A DNA stretch of 15,921 nt from Lachnospiraceae bacterium UBA1759 (GCA_002315555.1 DCHF01000001.1:1-15921); one strand, 5' to 3'; positions 1-7,387 are shown, counted from the stretch's first letter. Translations and numbers: made by a program. Notes: generated by a model not told the origin, from the sequence alone.

Positions 1-23
1 CGTTTGACGGGTGGTCATGACTT

Positions 24-419
24 TTAGTTTAACAGCCCTTTTTCATGCAGGTCCGTAAAGATCAGCTTATCGACCGGGGAGATGATCTCCATGTCCGCTG
101 TCGTAAGCCACCGGAGCTCTTCGATCTCGGAAGACGCCCCGGGCGTACCGTCAAATTCCGCGGTGTAGCAGGTCATCCGTACCAAAACACCTTCCGCCTT
201 GCCGTGTGCCTGCGCTTCAAAGATCCCGTAGAGCTTTGCGGTCTCCGGACGGATGTCCACGGTCAGCTCTTCCTTGACCTCACGCACCAGCGTCTCAAGG
301 TCCGATTCGTTCCCCTCGCGCTTTCCGCCGGGGATGTAGTATGCGTCCTTGCCCTTGGAACGGGTGCTCAGAAGCTCCCCGTTTTCAAGATGCAGAAAGG
401 CGATCTTATCGATCAGCAT
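24..419 (-). CDS. Nudix hydrolase (131 aa)
   Basis: A small soluble Nudix-family hydrolase, a family that cleaves nucleoside diphosphates linked to another moiety using Mg2+. The Nudix box is clear at about residues 32-54: GG, then GKREGNE, then REVKEEL followed by T-V. It fits G-x5-E-x7-RE-U-x-EE except that the usual Gly near its end is Thr, a tolerated change. Length and single-domain layout are typical. The start ATG (419-417) shares one base with the TAA stop of the upstream ATPase gene (a TAATG junction), with only a modest AAGG-type ribosome site, so translation is probably coupled to the transporter. The true substrate cannot be read from sequence. Family assignment is firm. A role connected with amino acid uptake is not shown by the protein itself; the gene may simply be a passenger at the end of the operon. 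Confidence 0.9.
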   Translation of the reverse strand: MLIDKIAFLHLENGELLSTRSKGKDAYYIPGGKREGNESDLETLVREVKEELTVDIRPETAKLYGIFEAQAHGKAEGVLVRMTCYTAEFDGTPGASSEIEELRWLTTADMEIISPVDKLIFTDLHEKGLLN

Positions 420-1189
420 TACAGCACCTTGGACAGGAAGTCCTGAAGTCGCGGATCCTTCGGGTGATCGAAGAATTCGTGCGGCTCACTTTCTTCTTTG
501 ATAATACCTTCGTCGATGAAGACGCAACGGTTTGCGACTTCACGCGCAAAGCCCATCTCGTGAGTGACCACGACCATAGTCATGCCTTCCCGGGCGAGGT
601 CCTTCATGAGGTCCAGAACTTCGCCGACCATTTCCGGGTCCAGGGCGGAGGTGGGTTCATCGAACAGAAGAACTTCCGGATCCATTGCCAGTGCGCGGAC
701 GATGGCCACACGCTGTTTCTGTCCGCCGGAGAGGGTGGAAGGATAGACATCGGCTTTGTCTTCAAGACCGATGCGGGCAAGAAGTGCCATGGCCTTTTCA
801 TACGCTTCCGCCTTGATCTTTGCCGGCGTGGTGGTGCGTTCGGAACGCTTCGTGCGGCGCAGATCCTGCAGCTGCAGGTGTACCGGAGCCAGCATGATGT
901 TTTCGAGAACGGTCTTGTTATTGAAAAGATTGAAGTGCTGGAAGACCATGCCCATCTTTCTGCGGTGGAGATTGATGTCGACCTTCATGTCGGCGATGTC
1001 CACATCGTGGAAAATGATCTGACCGCCGTCCGGATCCTCCATACAGTTCAGGCAGCGGAGCAGGGTGCTCTTTCCGGAACCGGACGGACCCAGAACGCAC
1101 ATGATATCGCCCTTTTCCACGTGGAGGTCAACGCCGTTCAAAACGGTATGATCACCGAATTTCTTAACCAGCTTAATTACGTCGATCAC
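419..1189 (-). CDS. Polar amino acid ABC transporter ATP-binding protein (256 aa)
   Basis: The cytoplasmic ATPase subunit of a GlnQ/HisP-type amino acid importer; ATP hydrolysis powers uptake through the adjacent permease. Visible motifs are Walker A GPSGSGKST (residues 34-42), the Q-loop in MVFQHFNLF (81-89), ABC signature LSGGQ (153-157), Walker B ending LLFDE (174-178), D-loop SALD and the switch His210 in VTHE. The start is GTG at 1189, chosen because AAAGGAGG lies about nine bases upstream; it lies 17 bases inside the 3' end of the permease gene. Between the Q-loop and the signature there is an extra basic stretch of about 16 residues (roughly 109-126, rich in Arg, Lys and Thr) compared with what I know of GlnQ-type ATPases. 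The last A of its TAA stop begins the Nudix ATG. Function as an amino acid transporter ATPase is secure; the exact amino acid is not. Confidence 0.96.
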   Translation of the reverse strand: MIDVIKLVKKFGDHTVLNGVDLHVEKGDIMCVLGPSGSGKSTLLRCLNCMEDPDGGQIIFHDVDIADMKVDINLHRRKMGMVFQHFNLFNNKTVLENIMLAPVHLQLQDLRRTKRSERTTTPAKIKAEAYEKAMALLARIGLEDKADVYPSTLSGGQKQRVAIVRALAMDPEVLLFDEPTSALDPEMVGEVLDLMKDLAREGMTMVVVTHEMGFAREVANRCVFIDEGIIKEESEPHEFFDHPKDPRLQDFLSKVL

Positions 1190-1883
1190 TTCTTCTTAAC
1201 CTCCTTTCCATCAGTTTGATCAAAAGCGTGATGATCAGAACGAGAACGATATAGATGACGGCCATTGCCAGGTACGGGACCATGAACTCATAGCTGTTGG
1301 AGCCGATGTAGTTGAAGGCCTTGTACAGGTCGGACGCGCCGACAAAGCTGACGATGGACGTCTCCTTGATCAGCGTGATGAACTCGTTGCCCATCGTGGG
1401 CAGGATATTTTTTACGGCCTGCGGGATGACGACCTTCATCATCGTGGTACCGAAGGTCAGGCCGAGTGCACGACCGGCTTCCATCTGGCCCGGATCCACG
1501 GAGAGGATACCGCCGCGCATGATCTCGGAAATGTACGCGCCGGAGTTCAGACCGAAGACCAGGATCGATACATTCAGACCGGTGATCTTTAAGCCGAGAA
1601 GCGGGAACAGGACGTAGTAGAATACCAGAAGCTGTACGACCATCGGGGTACCGCGGAACATGGCAACATAGAAGCTGCAGATGGAATTCATGACACGCGG
1701 CAGTTTTTTGTATTTGGGCATGACGCGCACCGCGGCGATCAGGGTACCGATGACGATACCGATGATGAGGCCGAGGCAGGCGATCAGCATGGTATTCTTC
1801 AGACCCAGAAGGACATCGCGGTAACCGCCCTTGTTCAAAAGAATATCAATAAAGTTTTGAACCTTTGAAGAAAAATTTCCCAT
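1173..1883 (-). CDS. Polar amino acid ABC transporter permease (236 aa)
   Basis: The integral membrane subunit of a HisM/GlnP-type importer. Hydrophobic segments begin with TM1 at about residues 24-52. Others follow around 66-96 and 103-118, and the last at about 200-227. The conserved cytoplasmic loop that contacts the ATPase is present as EAGRALGL (134-141) followed by the PQA motif, and the upstream FRGTP motif (75-79) is typical of this family. The start ATG at 1883 has AAAGGA upstream. One permease gene is present, so the transporter would use a homodimer. It is separated from the binding-protein gene by 111 bases holding two hairpins and overlaps the ATPase gene by 17 bases. Confident in family and role. 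Confidence 0.95.
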   Translation of the reverse strand: MGNFSSKVQNFIDILLNKGGYRDVLLGLKNTMLIACLGLIIGIVIGTLIAAVRVMPKYKKLPRVMNSICSFYVAMFRGTPMVVQLLVFYYVLFPLLGLKITGLNVSILVFGLNSGAYISEIMRGGILSVDPGQMEAGRALGLTFGTTMMKVVIPQAVKNILPTMGNEFITLIKETSIVSFVGASDLYKAFNYIGSNSYEFMVPYLAMAVIYIVLVLIITLLIKLMERRLRRSDRRN

Positions 1884-1994
1884 GGGGATCCTTTCTGTAT
1901 AGTGAAAGACGGCGAAACGGAAAACCGTTCCACCGTCTTATCCGCGGCAAAGAATATGCGGTATTTCCGCGCAGCTTTGCCTTCACAGCAGTAA
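1884..1994 (-). other. Two tandem hairpins between binding-protein and permease genes
   Basis: The 111-base gap holds two inverted repeats. One has outer arms GGCAAAG (1946-1952) and CTTTGCC (1975-1981), with an inner GCGG/CCGC stem. The other has outer arms AAGACGG (1906-1912) and CCGTCTT (1933-1939), with an inner AACGG/CCGTT stem closing an AAAA loop. On the transcribed (minus) strand the second is followed only by TTTCA, so it is at best a leaky terminator. Intergenic stem-loops after binding-protein genes commonly protect the upstream message or reduce read-through, giving more binding protein than permease. That role is inferred here. Confidence 0.55.
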
Positions 1995-2849
1995 TTACTG
2001 AACTGAGTTGATGGCGTCCGTGATGCATGCCGCCGGAGCGGAGTCGATGACAACGTAATCAACGTTACCGTTCATCATATCCTGAACAGCGAGTGCGCCG
2101 TTGGAATAGCCGGTGCAGGTAACTGCGTAACCGTCAAATCCCCAGTCCTCGTCGCCCTTGACGTAGAACTCACCGGTAGTGCCGTTCTGAACGCCGATCT
2201 TGACCTTGGAATCCATGCCGGCAAGAACCGCTTCGACATCGGCTGCGGTCTTGCAGTCTGCGAACTTCTTGTCGTTAGACGGAACGATCAGCTTCTGAGC
2301 CGCATTGTAGTAAGAGGTGGTGAAATCCACGTACTCTTTACGGTCTTCCTTAACGGTCAGGCCTGCCATTGCGATGTCGCACTTGTGCTGGCCGACGGAA
2401 AGACATACTGCGGAGAATTCCATGTTGCTGATGACAAGTTCCTTACCGAGGTACTCGGCCAGTGCTGCAGCGATCTCCATGTCGATACCGTAGTATTTGT
2501 CACCTTCGGTATATTCGAACGGCTCGAATGCGGCGTTGGTAGCTACTACGAGCTGATCCTTGGACGGATCTTCAACTGCGCTGGTGACACCCTGCGGTTC
2601 GCCGTCGCCGAAATAGCGGTTGCAGATCTCTTCAAATGTGCCATCGGCCTTGATCTGGTCGATGAACTCGTTTACCTGCGCAAGTAATTCCGGCTGGTCT
2701 TTATCTACACCAAATGCGTACTCTTCCTGAGTCAGCTCAATGTCGATTACCTTAGCAGTAACTTTTTCCTTACTGCTGCCGGAGGAACATGCTGTGAGCG
2801 CGGTCAGTGCAAGCACTGCTGCAAGAGCAAATGAAATGATTCTTTTCAT
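1995..2849 (-). CDS. Amino acid ABC transporter solute-binding lipoprotein, circularly permuted (284 aa)
   Basis: An extracellular lipid-anchored binding protein that captures a polar amino acid and delivers it to the permease. The start ATG at 2849 is chosen over an upstream in-frame codon because AAGGAGG precedes it and a signal peptide follows directly. The peptide is lipoprotein type, with lipobox L-T-A-C at Cys21. The order of parts is unusual. Residues about 33-83 (VIDIEL, EEYAFGV, NEFIDQIKADGTFEEI, RYFG) match what is normally the last 50 residues of GlnH-type proteins. A linker (84-98) follows. Only at 99 does the normal mature N-terminus begin (LVVATNAAFEPFEY). The chain ends at residue 284 just after VDYVVIDSAP plus one helix, where the moved segment would normally follow. 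Ligand-site residues Arg170 (EDRKEYVDF), Thr224/Thr225 and Asp269 are kept, so it should bind an alpha-amino acid. Family certain; permutation strongly supported. Confidence 0.95.
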   Translation of the reverse strand: MKRIISFALAAVLALTALTACSSGSSKEKVTAKVIDIELTQEEYAFGVDKDQPELLAQVNEFIDQIKADGTFEEICNRYFGDGEPQGVTSAVEDPSKDQLVVATNAAFEPFEYTEGDKYYGIDMEIAAALAEYLGKELVISNMEFSAVCLSVGQHKCDIAMAGLTVKEDRKEYVDFTTSYYNAAQKLIVPSNDKKFADCKTAADVEAVLAGMDSKVKIGVQNGTTGEFYVKGDEDWGFDGYAVTCTGYSNGALAVQDMMNGNVDYVVIDSAPAACITDAINSVQ

Positions 2850-2875
2850 TATGTTCTCCTCCTTGAATCTTCTTA

Positions 2876-2904
2876 TTTTACGTGGGACATTGTACCACGT
2901 AAAA
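2876..2904. promoter_or_regulatory. Perfect 10-bp inverted repeat over the -10 region, candidate operator
   Basis: Arms TTTTACGTGG (2876-2885) and CCACGTAAAA (2895-2904) are perfect complements around a 9-base centre containing the candidate -10 box. It lacks a T-tract in the right place for a terminator in either direction, so a repressor site or an mRNA leader structure is more likely. The cognate regulator is not in the window. Confidence 0.45.
2889..2897 (-). promoter_or_regulatory. Candidate extended -10 promoter for the ABC operon
   Basis: On the minus strand TGGTACAAT reads as an extended -10 element (TG-n-TACAAT), about 40 bases upstream of the binding-protein start. No convincing -35 lies 16-18 bases upstream, which extended -10 promoters tolerate. 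The site falls in the loop of a 10-bp palindrome, suggesting operator control. Confidence 0.4.
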
Positions 2905-2950
2905 AAGTGTAGCACATTACAGCGGTAAATTGCTACTGTAATGTGCTACA
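2901..2950 (-). terminator. Terminator-like hairpin downstream of glyA
   Basis: Perfect 15-bp arms TGTAGCACATTACAG (2908-2922) and CTGTAATGTGCTACA (2936-2950) enclose a 13-base loop. On the minus strand the stem is followed by C and six Ts (2906-2901). It lies 62 bases past the glyA stop and upstream of the ABC operon promoter, so it most likely ends the purine transcript. The long loop and moderate GC content of the stem make it less than ideal. Confidence 0.65.
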
Positions 2951-3012
2951 AAAATAACACGGTCGATATTCAGTCTATCGTGAAAAAATCACCTTTTCGG
3001 GGCTTTTGAAAG

Positions 3013-4278
3013 TCAGGCTCTCTGCTGCATTTCCTTGATGACGGCGTCGATCTTGCCGACGACCGCGATGAAATCCGCTTCCTTGTAGCCGCGGGTGGTC
3101 ATCGGTGCGGTACCGATGCGGACACCGCTGGTCTCCTTCGGGCTGCGGGTATCGTTCGGGACCATGTTCTTGTTTAAGGTGATGCCGTGAAGATCCAGCT
3201 CATCCTGAAGCGCCTTGCCGGAGATACCGGTCCTGGTCAGGTCGAGGAGCAGGAGATGGTTGTCCGTACCGCCGGTGACAAGATCATAGCCCAGGCGGGT
3301 GAATTCATCGGCCATGGCCTTGCAGTTCTTAACGACCTGGTGGCAGTACTCGTGGTAAGCTTCGGTGCAGTCCTCCTCGGCGCAGATGGCCTTGGCGAGG
3401 ATCACGTGCTCGAGCGGTCCGCCCTGGCATCCGGGGAACAGTGCGCCGTCCACCTTCTTGGCCAGACCCTTGCGGCAGAAGATCATGCCGCCGCGCGGTC
3501 CGCGGAGGGTCTTGTGCGTGGTCGTCGTGACGATGTCCGCATAACCGAACGGGGTCGGATGATCACCGGAAGCGACCAGGCCCGCGATGTGAGCCATGTC
3601 GACCATGAAATAGGGCTTTTTATAAGCTTCATCAGTCTTTACGATCTCTTCCCATGCCTTGTCGATGACGCCCTTAATGGCCGCAAAATCGAAGATACGC
3701 GGGTAAGCGCTGGCACCGACCAGAACGAGGGCCGGCTTGGTCTCCAGAAGTTTTTCGTAGATATCGTCCAGGGATACGTAGCCGAAGTCATCTACGTTGT
3801 AGAAGATGAAATTGTAGGTCTTACCGCTGAAGTTGACGGAAGAGCCGTGGGTCAGGTGACCGCCGTGGTTTAAGTCCAGAGACAGGACCGTGTCGCCGTG
3901 AGAAAGGATCGCGGCGTAAGCGGCCTGGTTGGCCTGGGAACCGGAGTGCGGCTGAACGTTGACGTGGTAGTCGGTGTTGAAGACCTTCTGCCAGGTCTCG
4001 CAGCAGTACTGCTCGATCTTGTCGATGTTCTGGCAGCCGCCGTAGTAACGGCCGTTTCTGCCGGTACGTTCGGGCATTTCCGGGTAACCTTCGCAGTATT
4101 TAGCGGACAGGCAGGAGGCCATCGCAAGACGGACCTTCTCACTCGGATAGTTTTCGGAAGCGATGAGCTCCACACCGTCATCCTGACGGTCGACTTCATC
4201 CTGAAGCCATGCGTTTAACGGGGACCCCGGATTTTCCTTTTCCAGAAACTCTTTGACGTAGCTGTTTAAATTACTCAT
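3013..4278 (-). CDS. glyA: Serine hydroxymethyltransferase (421 aa)
   Basis: A cytosolic PLP enzyme converting serine and tetrahydrofolate to glycine and 5,10-methylene-THF. Both products feed purine synthesis: glycine in the GAR synthetase step, and one-carbon units through formyl-THF. Visible motifs are IASENYPS (39-46), YYGGC (78-82), NVQPHSGSQAN (107-117), HGGHLTHG, and the PLP lysine Lys256 in TTTTHKTLRG. The substrate-site LFPGCQGGP and the NKNMVPND region near the C-terminus are also present. Length is close to the usual 415-420. An insertion of about eight residues (67-76, EMPERTGRNG) splits the normally continuous EGYP-G-x-RYYGG motif, and a second lengthening precedes the KKPYFMVDMAHIAG segment. 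Start ATG at 4278 has AAAGGAG at a good distance. It follows purB by 77 bases and probably ends the purine operon. Confidence 0.97.
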   Translation of the reverse strand: MSNLNSYVKEFLEKENPGSPLNAWLQDEVDRQDDGVELIASENYPSEKVRLAMASCLSAKYCEGYPEMPERTGRNGRYYGGCQNIDKIEQYCCETWQKVFNTDYHVNVQPHSGSQANQAAYAAILSHGDTVLSLDLNHGGHLTHGSSVNFSGKTYNFIFYNVDDFGYVSLDDIYEKLLETKPALVLVGASAYPRIFDFAAIKGVIDKAWEEIVKTDEAYKKPYFMVDMAHIAGLVASGDHPTPFGYADIVTTTTHKTLRGPRGGMIFCRKGLAKKVDGALFPGCQGGPLEHVILAKAICAEEDCTEAYHEYCHQVVKNCKAMADEFTRLGYDLVTGGTDNHLLLLDLTRTGISGKALQDELDLHGITLNKNMVPNDTRSPKETSGVRIGTAPMTTRGYKEADFIAVVGKIDAVIKEMQQRA

Positions 4279-4294
4279 AACATGCTCCTTTCAT

Positions 4295-4325
4295 AAAACC
4301 GGGCAGTCCTTTCGGGATGCCCGGT
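4295..4325 (-). other. GC-rich hairpin between purB and glyA, possible attenuator
   Basis: Arms ACCGGGCA (4298-4305) and TGCCCGGT (4318-4325) pair perfectly and the stem extends inward past one mismatch to a four-base loop. On the minus strand it is followed by only TTTTATG and sits about six bases before the glyA ribosome site. It could be a weak terminator or attenuator reducing glyA expression, or an mRNA stabiliser for purB. I see no second competing stem that would prove attenuation. Confidence 0.5.
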
Positions 4326-4355
4326 CTTCTTATACGGACGACCGTTCGGCCGCTA

Positions 4356-5789
4356 TTATACGTTTAATACCGCGGTGATGTCACCCTCATCGTATCTTGC
4401 GATGATCGGGGATACGACAGCGTCCAGGAACTCGGTGACCTGGGATGCGCTGCGGCCGGTATACTTCCTGGGATCCAGCTCGGACAGGATCTCTTCCTTG
4501 GTGAGCGGGATATTTTCATCGGCTGCGATACGATCGATGAGGTCGTTCACGCCGCCTTCCATCTTGACCTTGGCAGCTGCCGCATGGGAATGCACGCGGA
4601 TGATCTCGTGAAGCTCCTGACGGTTGCCGCCGCGACGGACGGATTCCATCATGATGTTTTCCGTAGCCATGAAGGGCAGCTTTTCCATAACACGTCTTTC
4701 AACGACCTTCGGGTAAACAACGAGACCGGAGGTGACGTTTATGTAGATGTTCAGGATGGCATCGACACAAAGGAAGGCTTCCGCAACGGCCAGACGCTTG
4801 TTTGCGCTGTCGTCCAGGGTTCGCTCGAACCACTGGGTAGCGGAGGTGAAGCCCGGATTCAGGGAGTCGGTGATGACGAAACGGGCCAGTGCGCAGATGC
4901 GTTCGCTTCTCATCGGGTTGCGCTTGTAGGGCATGGCACTGGAACCGATCTGGTTCTTTTCAAACGGCTCTTCCATTTCCTCAAAGGACTGAAGGATACG
5001 AAGGTCGTTCGCAAACTTGTATGCGCTCTGGGCGATGCCGGACAGAACGGACAGGAAGTAGGAGTCGACCTTACGGGAGTAGGTCTGCCCGGAGACCGGA
5101 ACACAGGCGGTGAAGCCCATGTCGGCGGCGATCAGCTCTTCCAGCTTCTTGATCTTGGCATCGTCGCCGTTGAACAGTTCAACGAAGGAGGCCTGGGTAC
5201 CGGTGGTGCCCTTCTGACCGAGGAGCTTTAAATTGTCCATCTGGTACTGCAGGTTTTCGATGTCCATGACGAGTTCGTTCATCCAAAGGGTCGCGCGCTT
5301 GCCGACGGTAGTCAGCTGCGCGGGCTGCAGGTGGGTGTAAGCAAGCGCCGGCATCTCTTTATACTGATCGGCAAAAGCAGCCAGATTCTTCAGGACCTGT
5401 ACCGCTTTCTTCATGACGATCCCGGAGGCTTCCTTCAGGATGATGACATCGGTGTTGTCGCCGACGTAGCAGCTCGTTGCACCCAGGTGAATGATGGGCT
5501 CCGCCTTGGGGCACTGCTGACCGTATGCGTAAACATGGCTCATGACATCGTGACGGACGACCTTTTCACGGGCTTCCGCAACGTCGTAGTTGATATCATC
5601 CTTGAATGCTTCCAGCTCGGCGATCTGCTCATCGGTGATGTTCAGTCCGAGCTCCTTTTCCGCCTTTGCAAGGGAGATCCAGAGGCGTCTCCAGGTGCGG
5701 AACTTGAAGTTCTCGGAGAAAACCTGCTGCATTTCCGGGCTGGCATAGCGGGTGGAAAGAGGTGAAATGTAATTGTCCTTGTTCGTCAT
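4356..5789 (-). CDS. purB: Adenylosuccinate lyase (477 aa)
   Basis: A cytosolic enzyme that removes fumarate at two purine steps: SAICAR to AICAR, and adenylosuccinate to AMP. The fumarase/aspartase superfamily signature GSSAMPYKRNPMRSE is intact, including the flexible catalytic loop serine. Other conserved pieces are RHDVMSHV, IHLGATSCYVGDNTD, THLQPAQLTTVGKR, KGTTGTQASF and QWFERTLDDSANKR. At 477 residues it is longer than the roughly 430-residue Bacillus type. Many blocks (SPLSTRYASPEM near the N-terminus, LVVYPKVVERR, LPFMATENI) resemble the animal ADSL sequence as I know it, so it belongs to the eukaryote-like branch. The start ATG at 5789 has AAGGCGG upstream. It lies 26 bases after purF, so co-transcription is very likely. 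Function is secure. Confidence 0.97.
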   Translation of the reverse strand: MTNKDNYISPLSTRYASPEMQQVFSENFKFRTWRRLWISLAKAEKELGLNITDEQIAELEAFKDDINYDVAEAREKVVRHDVMSHVYAYGQQCPKAEPIIHLGATSCYVGDNTDVIILKEASGIVMKKAVQVLKNLAAFADQYKEMPALAYTHLQPAQLTTVGKRATLWMNELVMDIENLQYQMDNLKLLGQKGTTGTQASFVELFNGDDAKIKKLEELIAADMGFTACVPVSGQTYSRKVDSYFLSVLSGIAQSAYKFANDLRILQSFEEMEEPFEKNQIGSSAMPYKRNPMRSERICALARFVITDSLNPGFTSATQWFERTLDDSANKRLAVAEAFLCVDAILNIYINVTSGLVVYPKVVERRVMEKLPFMATENIMMESVRRGGNRQELHEIIRVHSHAAAAKVKMEGGVNDLIDRIAADENIPLTKEEILSELDPRKYTGRSASQVTEFLDAVVSPIIARYDEGDITAVLNV

Positions 5790-5815
5790 AAAAATACCGC
5801 CTTTTCTGTGGTGAT

Positions 5816-7258
5816 TTATGGTTTTCTGTACTTCGGGGATTCGGAAAGCTTGCCTTCAAAACGGCTCTTACGGGTGTCTTTCGGAATGTCGGTCGGGTAG
5901 TCGCCGTTAAAGCAGGCTGTGCAGAAGCCTTCGGGGGCCGTGCCGGCGATGGCCTTCACACCCTCCAGGCTTAAGTAACCCAGGGAATCCACACCGATCA
6001 GGTCGCGGATCTCCTCCACCGAGTGGTGGCAGGCAATCAGATTGTCCCTGGAATCGATGTCCGTTCCGTAGTAGCAGGGGTTCATGAACGGCGGGGCGGA
6101 AATGCGGAGATGGATCTCGCGCGCTCCGGCGTCCCTTAAAAGCCTCATGGTCCGCTGGCTGGTAGTGCCGCGGACGATCGAGTCGTCGATGACAACGACC
6201 CGCTTTCCCTTCACGATGGAAGAGATGGGATTCAGCTTGATCTTCACCTGGTTCTCGCGGCTCTTCTGGCCGGGAGCGATGAAGGTACGGCCGATGTACT
6301 TGTTCTTGATGAATCCGTTTTCATAGGGAATTCCGGATTCGAGCGCATAACCGATGGCTGCGTCCGTGCCGGAGTCCGGAACGCCGATGACGACATCGGC
6401 TTCAACGGGATGCTCCTTGGCCAGGAACATACCGGCGCGTTTTCTGGCTTCGTGAACGCTGCTTCCGTCGATCACGGAATCCGGACGCGCAAAGTACACG
6501 AATTCAAATACACAGGTCTGTTTTTTCTGCTGGTGGCAATGGTCCGTGATGGAGCGGACGCCGTGCTCGTCGAACACCAGGATCTCTCCGGGTTCCACGT
6601 CGCGGACAAAGGCCGCGCCGACGGTATCCAGGGCACAGGATTCGGAGGCCACGATGTAGCGGCCGTCCTCCGTGACGCCATAGCAGAGCGGACGGAAGCC
6701 GAATTCATCGCGGGCGGCGATCAGCTTTTTCGGTGACATGATGATCAGCGAATAAGCGCCCTGTATGCGGTCCATCGCCCGGCTGACCGCTTTTTCGATG
6801 CTGCTTGATACCAGCCGTTCCTCGGTGATGATGTACGAAATGACTTCCGTGTCCGAGGTGGTGTGGAAGATCGAGCCCTTGAGTTCCAGCGCGGAACGGA
6901 GCTCGAACGCATTGGTCAGGTTGCCGTTGTGGGCCAGAGCCATGCTGCCTTTTACATGATTGACCACGATGGGCTGCACGTTGTTGCGGTCCGTGGCGCC
7001 GGTGGTGCCGTAGCGCACATGTCCTACGGCCATGCTGCCCGCATCGAAACGGTTCAGTACGTCCTGGGAAAAAACATCGTTTACCAGTCCCAGGTCTTTG
7101 TAGGTCTGAAACAGACCGTCGTTATTCACTACGATGCCGCAGGACTCCTGTCCGCGGTGCTGCAGTGAAAAGAGGCCGTAATAAACGGTCCCCGCAATAT
7201 CATAGGTGTCGCGGCTGTAAACGCCGAACACGCCGCATTCCTCTCTGAGCTTCGCCAT
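5816..7258 (-). CDS. purF: Amidophosphoribosyltransferase (480 aa)
   Basis: The committed step of de novo purine synthesis: glutamine and PRPP give phosphoribosylamine. The N-terminal Ntn glutaminase domain begins after a short propeptide: MAKLREE is expected to be removed to expose catalytic Cys8 in ECGVFGVY. Later glutaminase motifs are HVRYGTTG (80-87) and HNGNL (110-114). The C-terminal phosphoribosyltransferase domain has the PRPP loop VVVIDDSIVRGTTS (354-367). Cys249, Cys395, Cys446 and Cys449 (the last two as CTAC) match the four ligands of the [4Fe-4S] cluster in the Bacillus-type enzyme, which makes the protein oxygen-sensitive. Regulation by nucleotides is known for the family. The start ATG at 7258 has AGAGGAG upstream. 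It lies 156 bases after purE, with a structured gap between. Confidence 0.98.
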   Translation of the reverse strand: MAKLREECGVFGVYSRDTYDIAGTVYYGLFSLQHRGQESCGIVVNNDGLFQTYKDLGLVNDVFSQDVLNRFDAGSMAVGHVRYGTTGATDRNNVQPIVVNHVKGSMALAHNGNLTNAFELRSALELKGSIFHTTSDTEVISYIITEERLVSSSIEKAVSRAMDRIQGAYSLIIMSPKKLIAARDEFGFRPLCYGVTEDGRYIVASESCALDTVGAAFVRDVEPGEILVFDEHGVRSITDHCHQQKKQTCVFEFVYFARPDSVIDGSSVHEARKRAGMFLAKEHPVEADVVIGVPDSGTDAAIGYALESGIPYENGFIKNKYIGRTFIAPGQKSRENQVKIKLNPISSIVKGKRVVVIDDSIVRGTTSQRTMRLLRDAGAREIHLRISAPPFMNPCYYGTDIDSRDNLIACHHSVEEIRDLIGVDSLGYLSLEGVKAIAGTAPEGFCTACFNGDYPTDIPKDTRKSRFEGKLSESPKYRKP

Positions 7259-7282
7259 GATGGTCTCCTCTTAGCTGATGCT

Positions 7283-7371
7283 CAGTGTGTCATTTCCTAC
7301 AATGAAGGCACAAAAGGGCGGCTTTGCATTCTGCAGGGAGCCGGGGCTTTCGCGTCTTCAATGAGACACTG
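7283..7371 (-). ncRNA. Structured leader between purE and purF, unrecognised
   Basis: The purE-purF gap shows a long-range stem: CAGTGTGTCATT (7283-7294) pairs with AATGAGACACTG (7360-7371) at 11 of 12 positions. Within it lies a second hairpin built on GGCTTTGCA and TGCAGGGAGCC (about 7320-7342, plus-strand reading), and TGAAG/CTTCA can extend the base. It ends about 13 bases before the purF ribosome site. I do not recognise a purine, PRPP or other known riboswitch. It may be a cis-regulatory leader or just an mRNA spacer. Confidence 0.35.
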
Positions 7372-7387
7372 CGCGGATATGGGTGTC

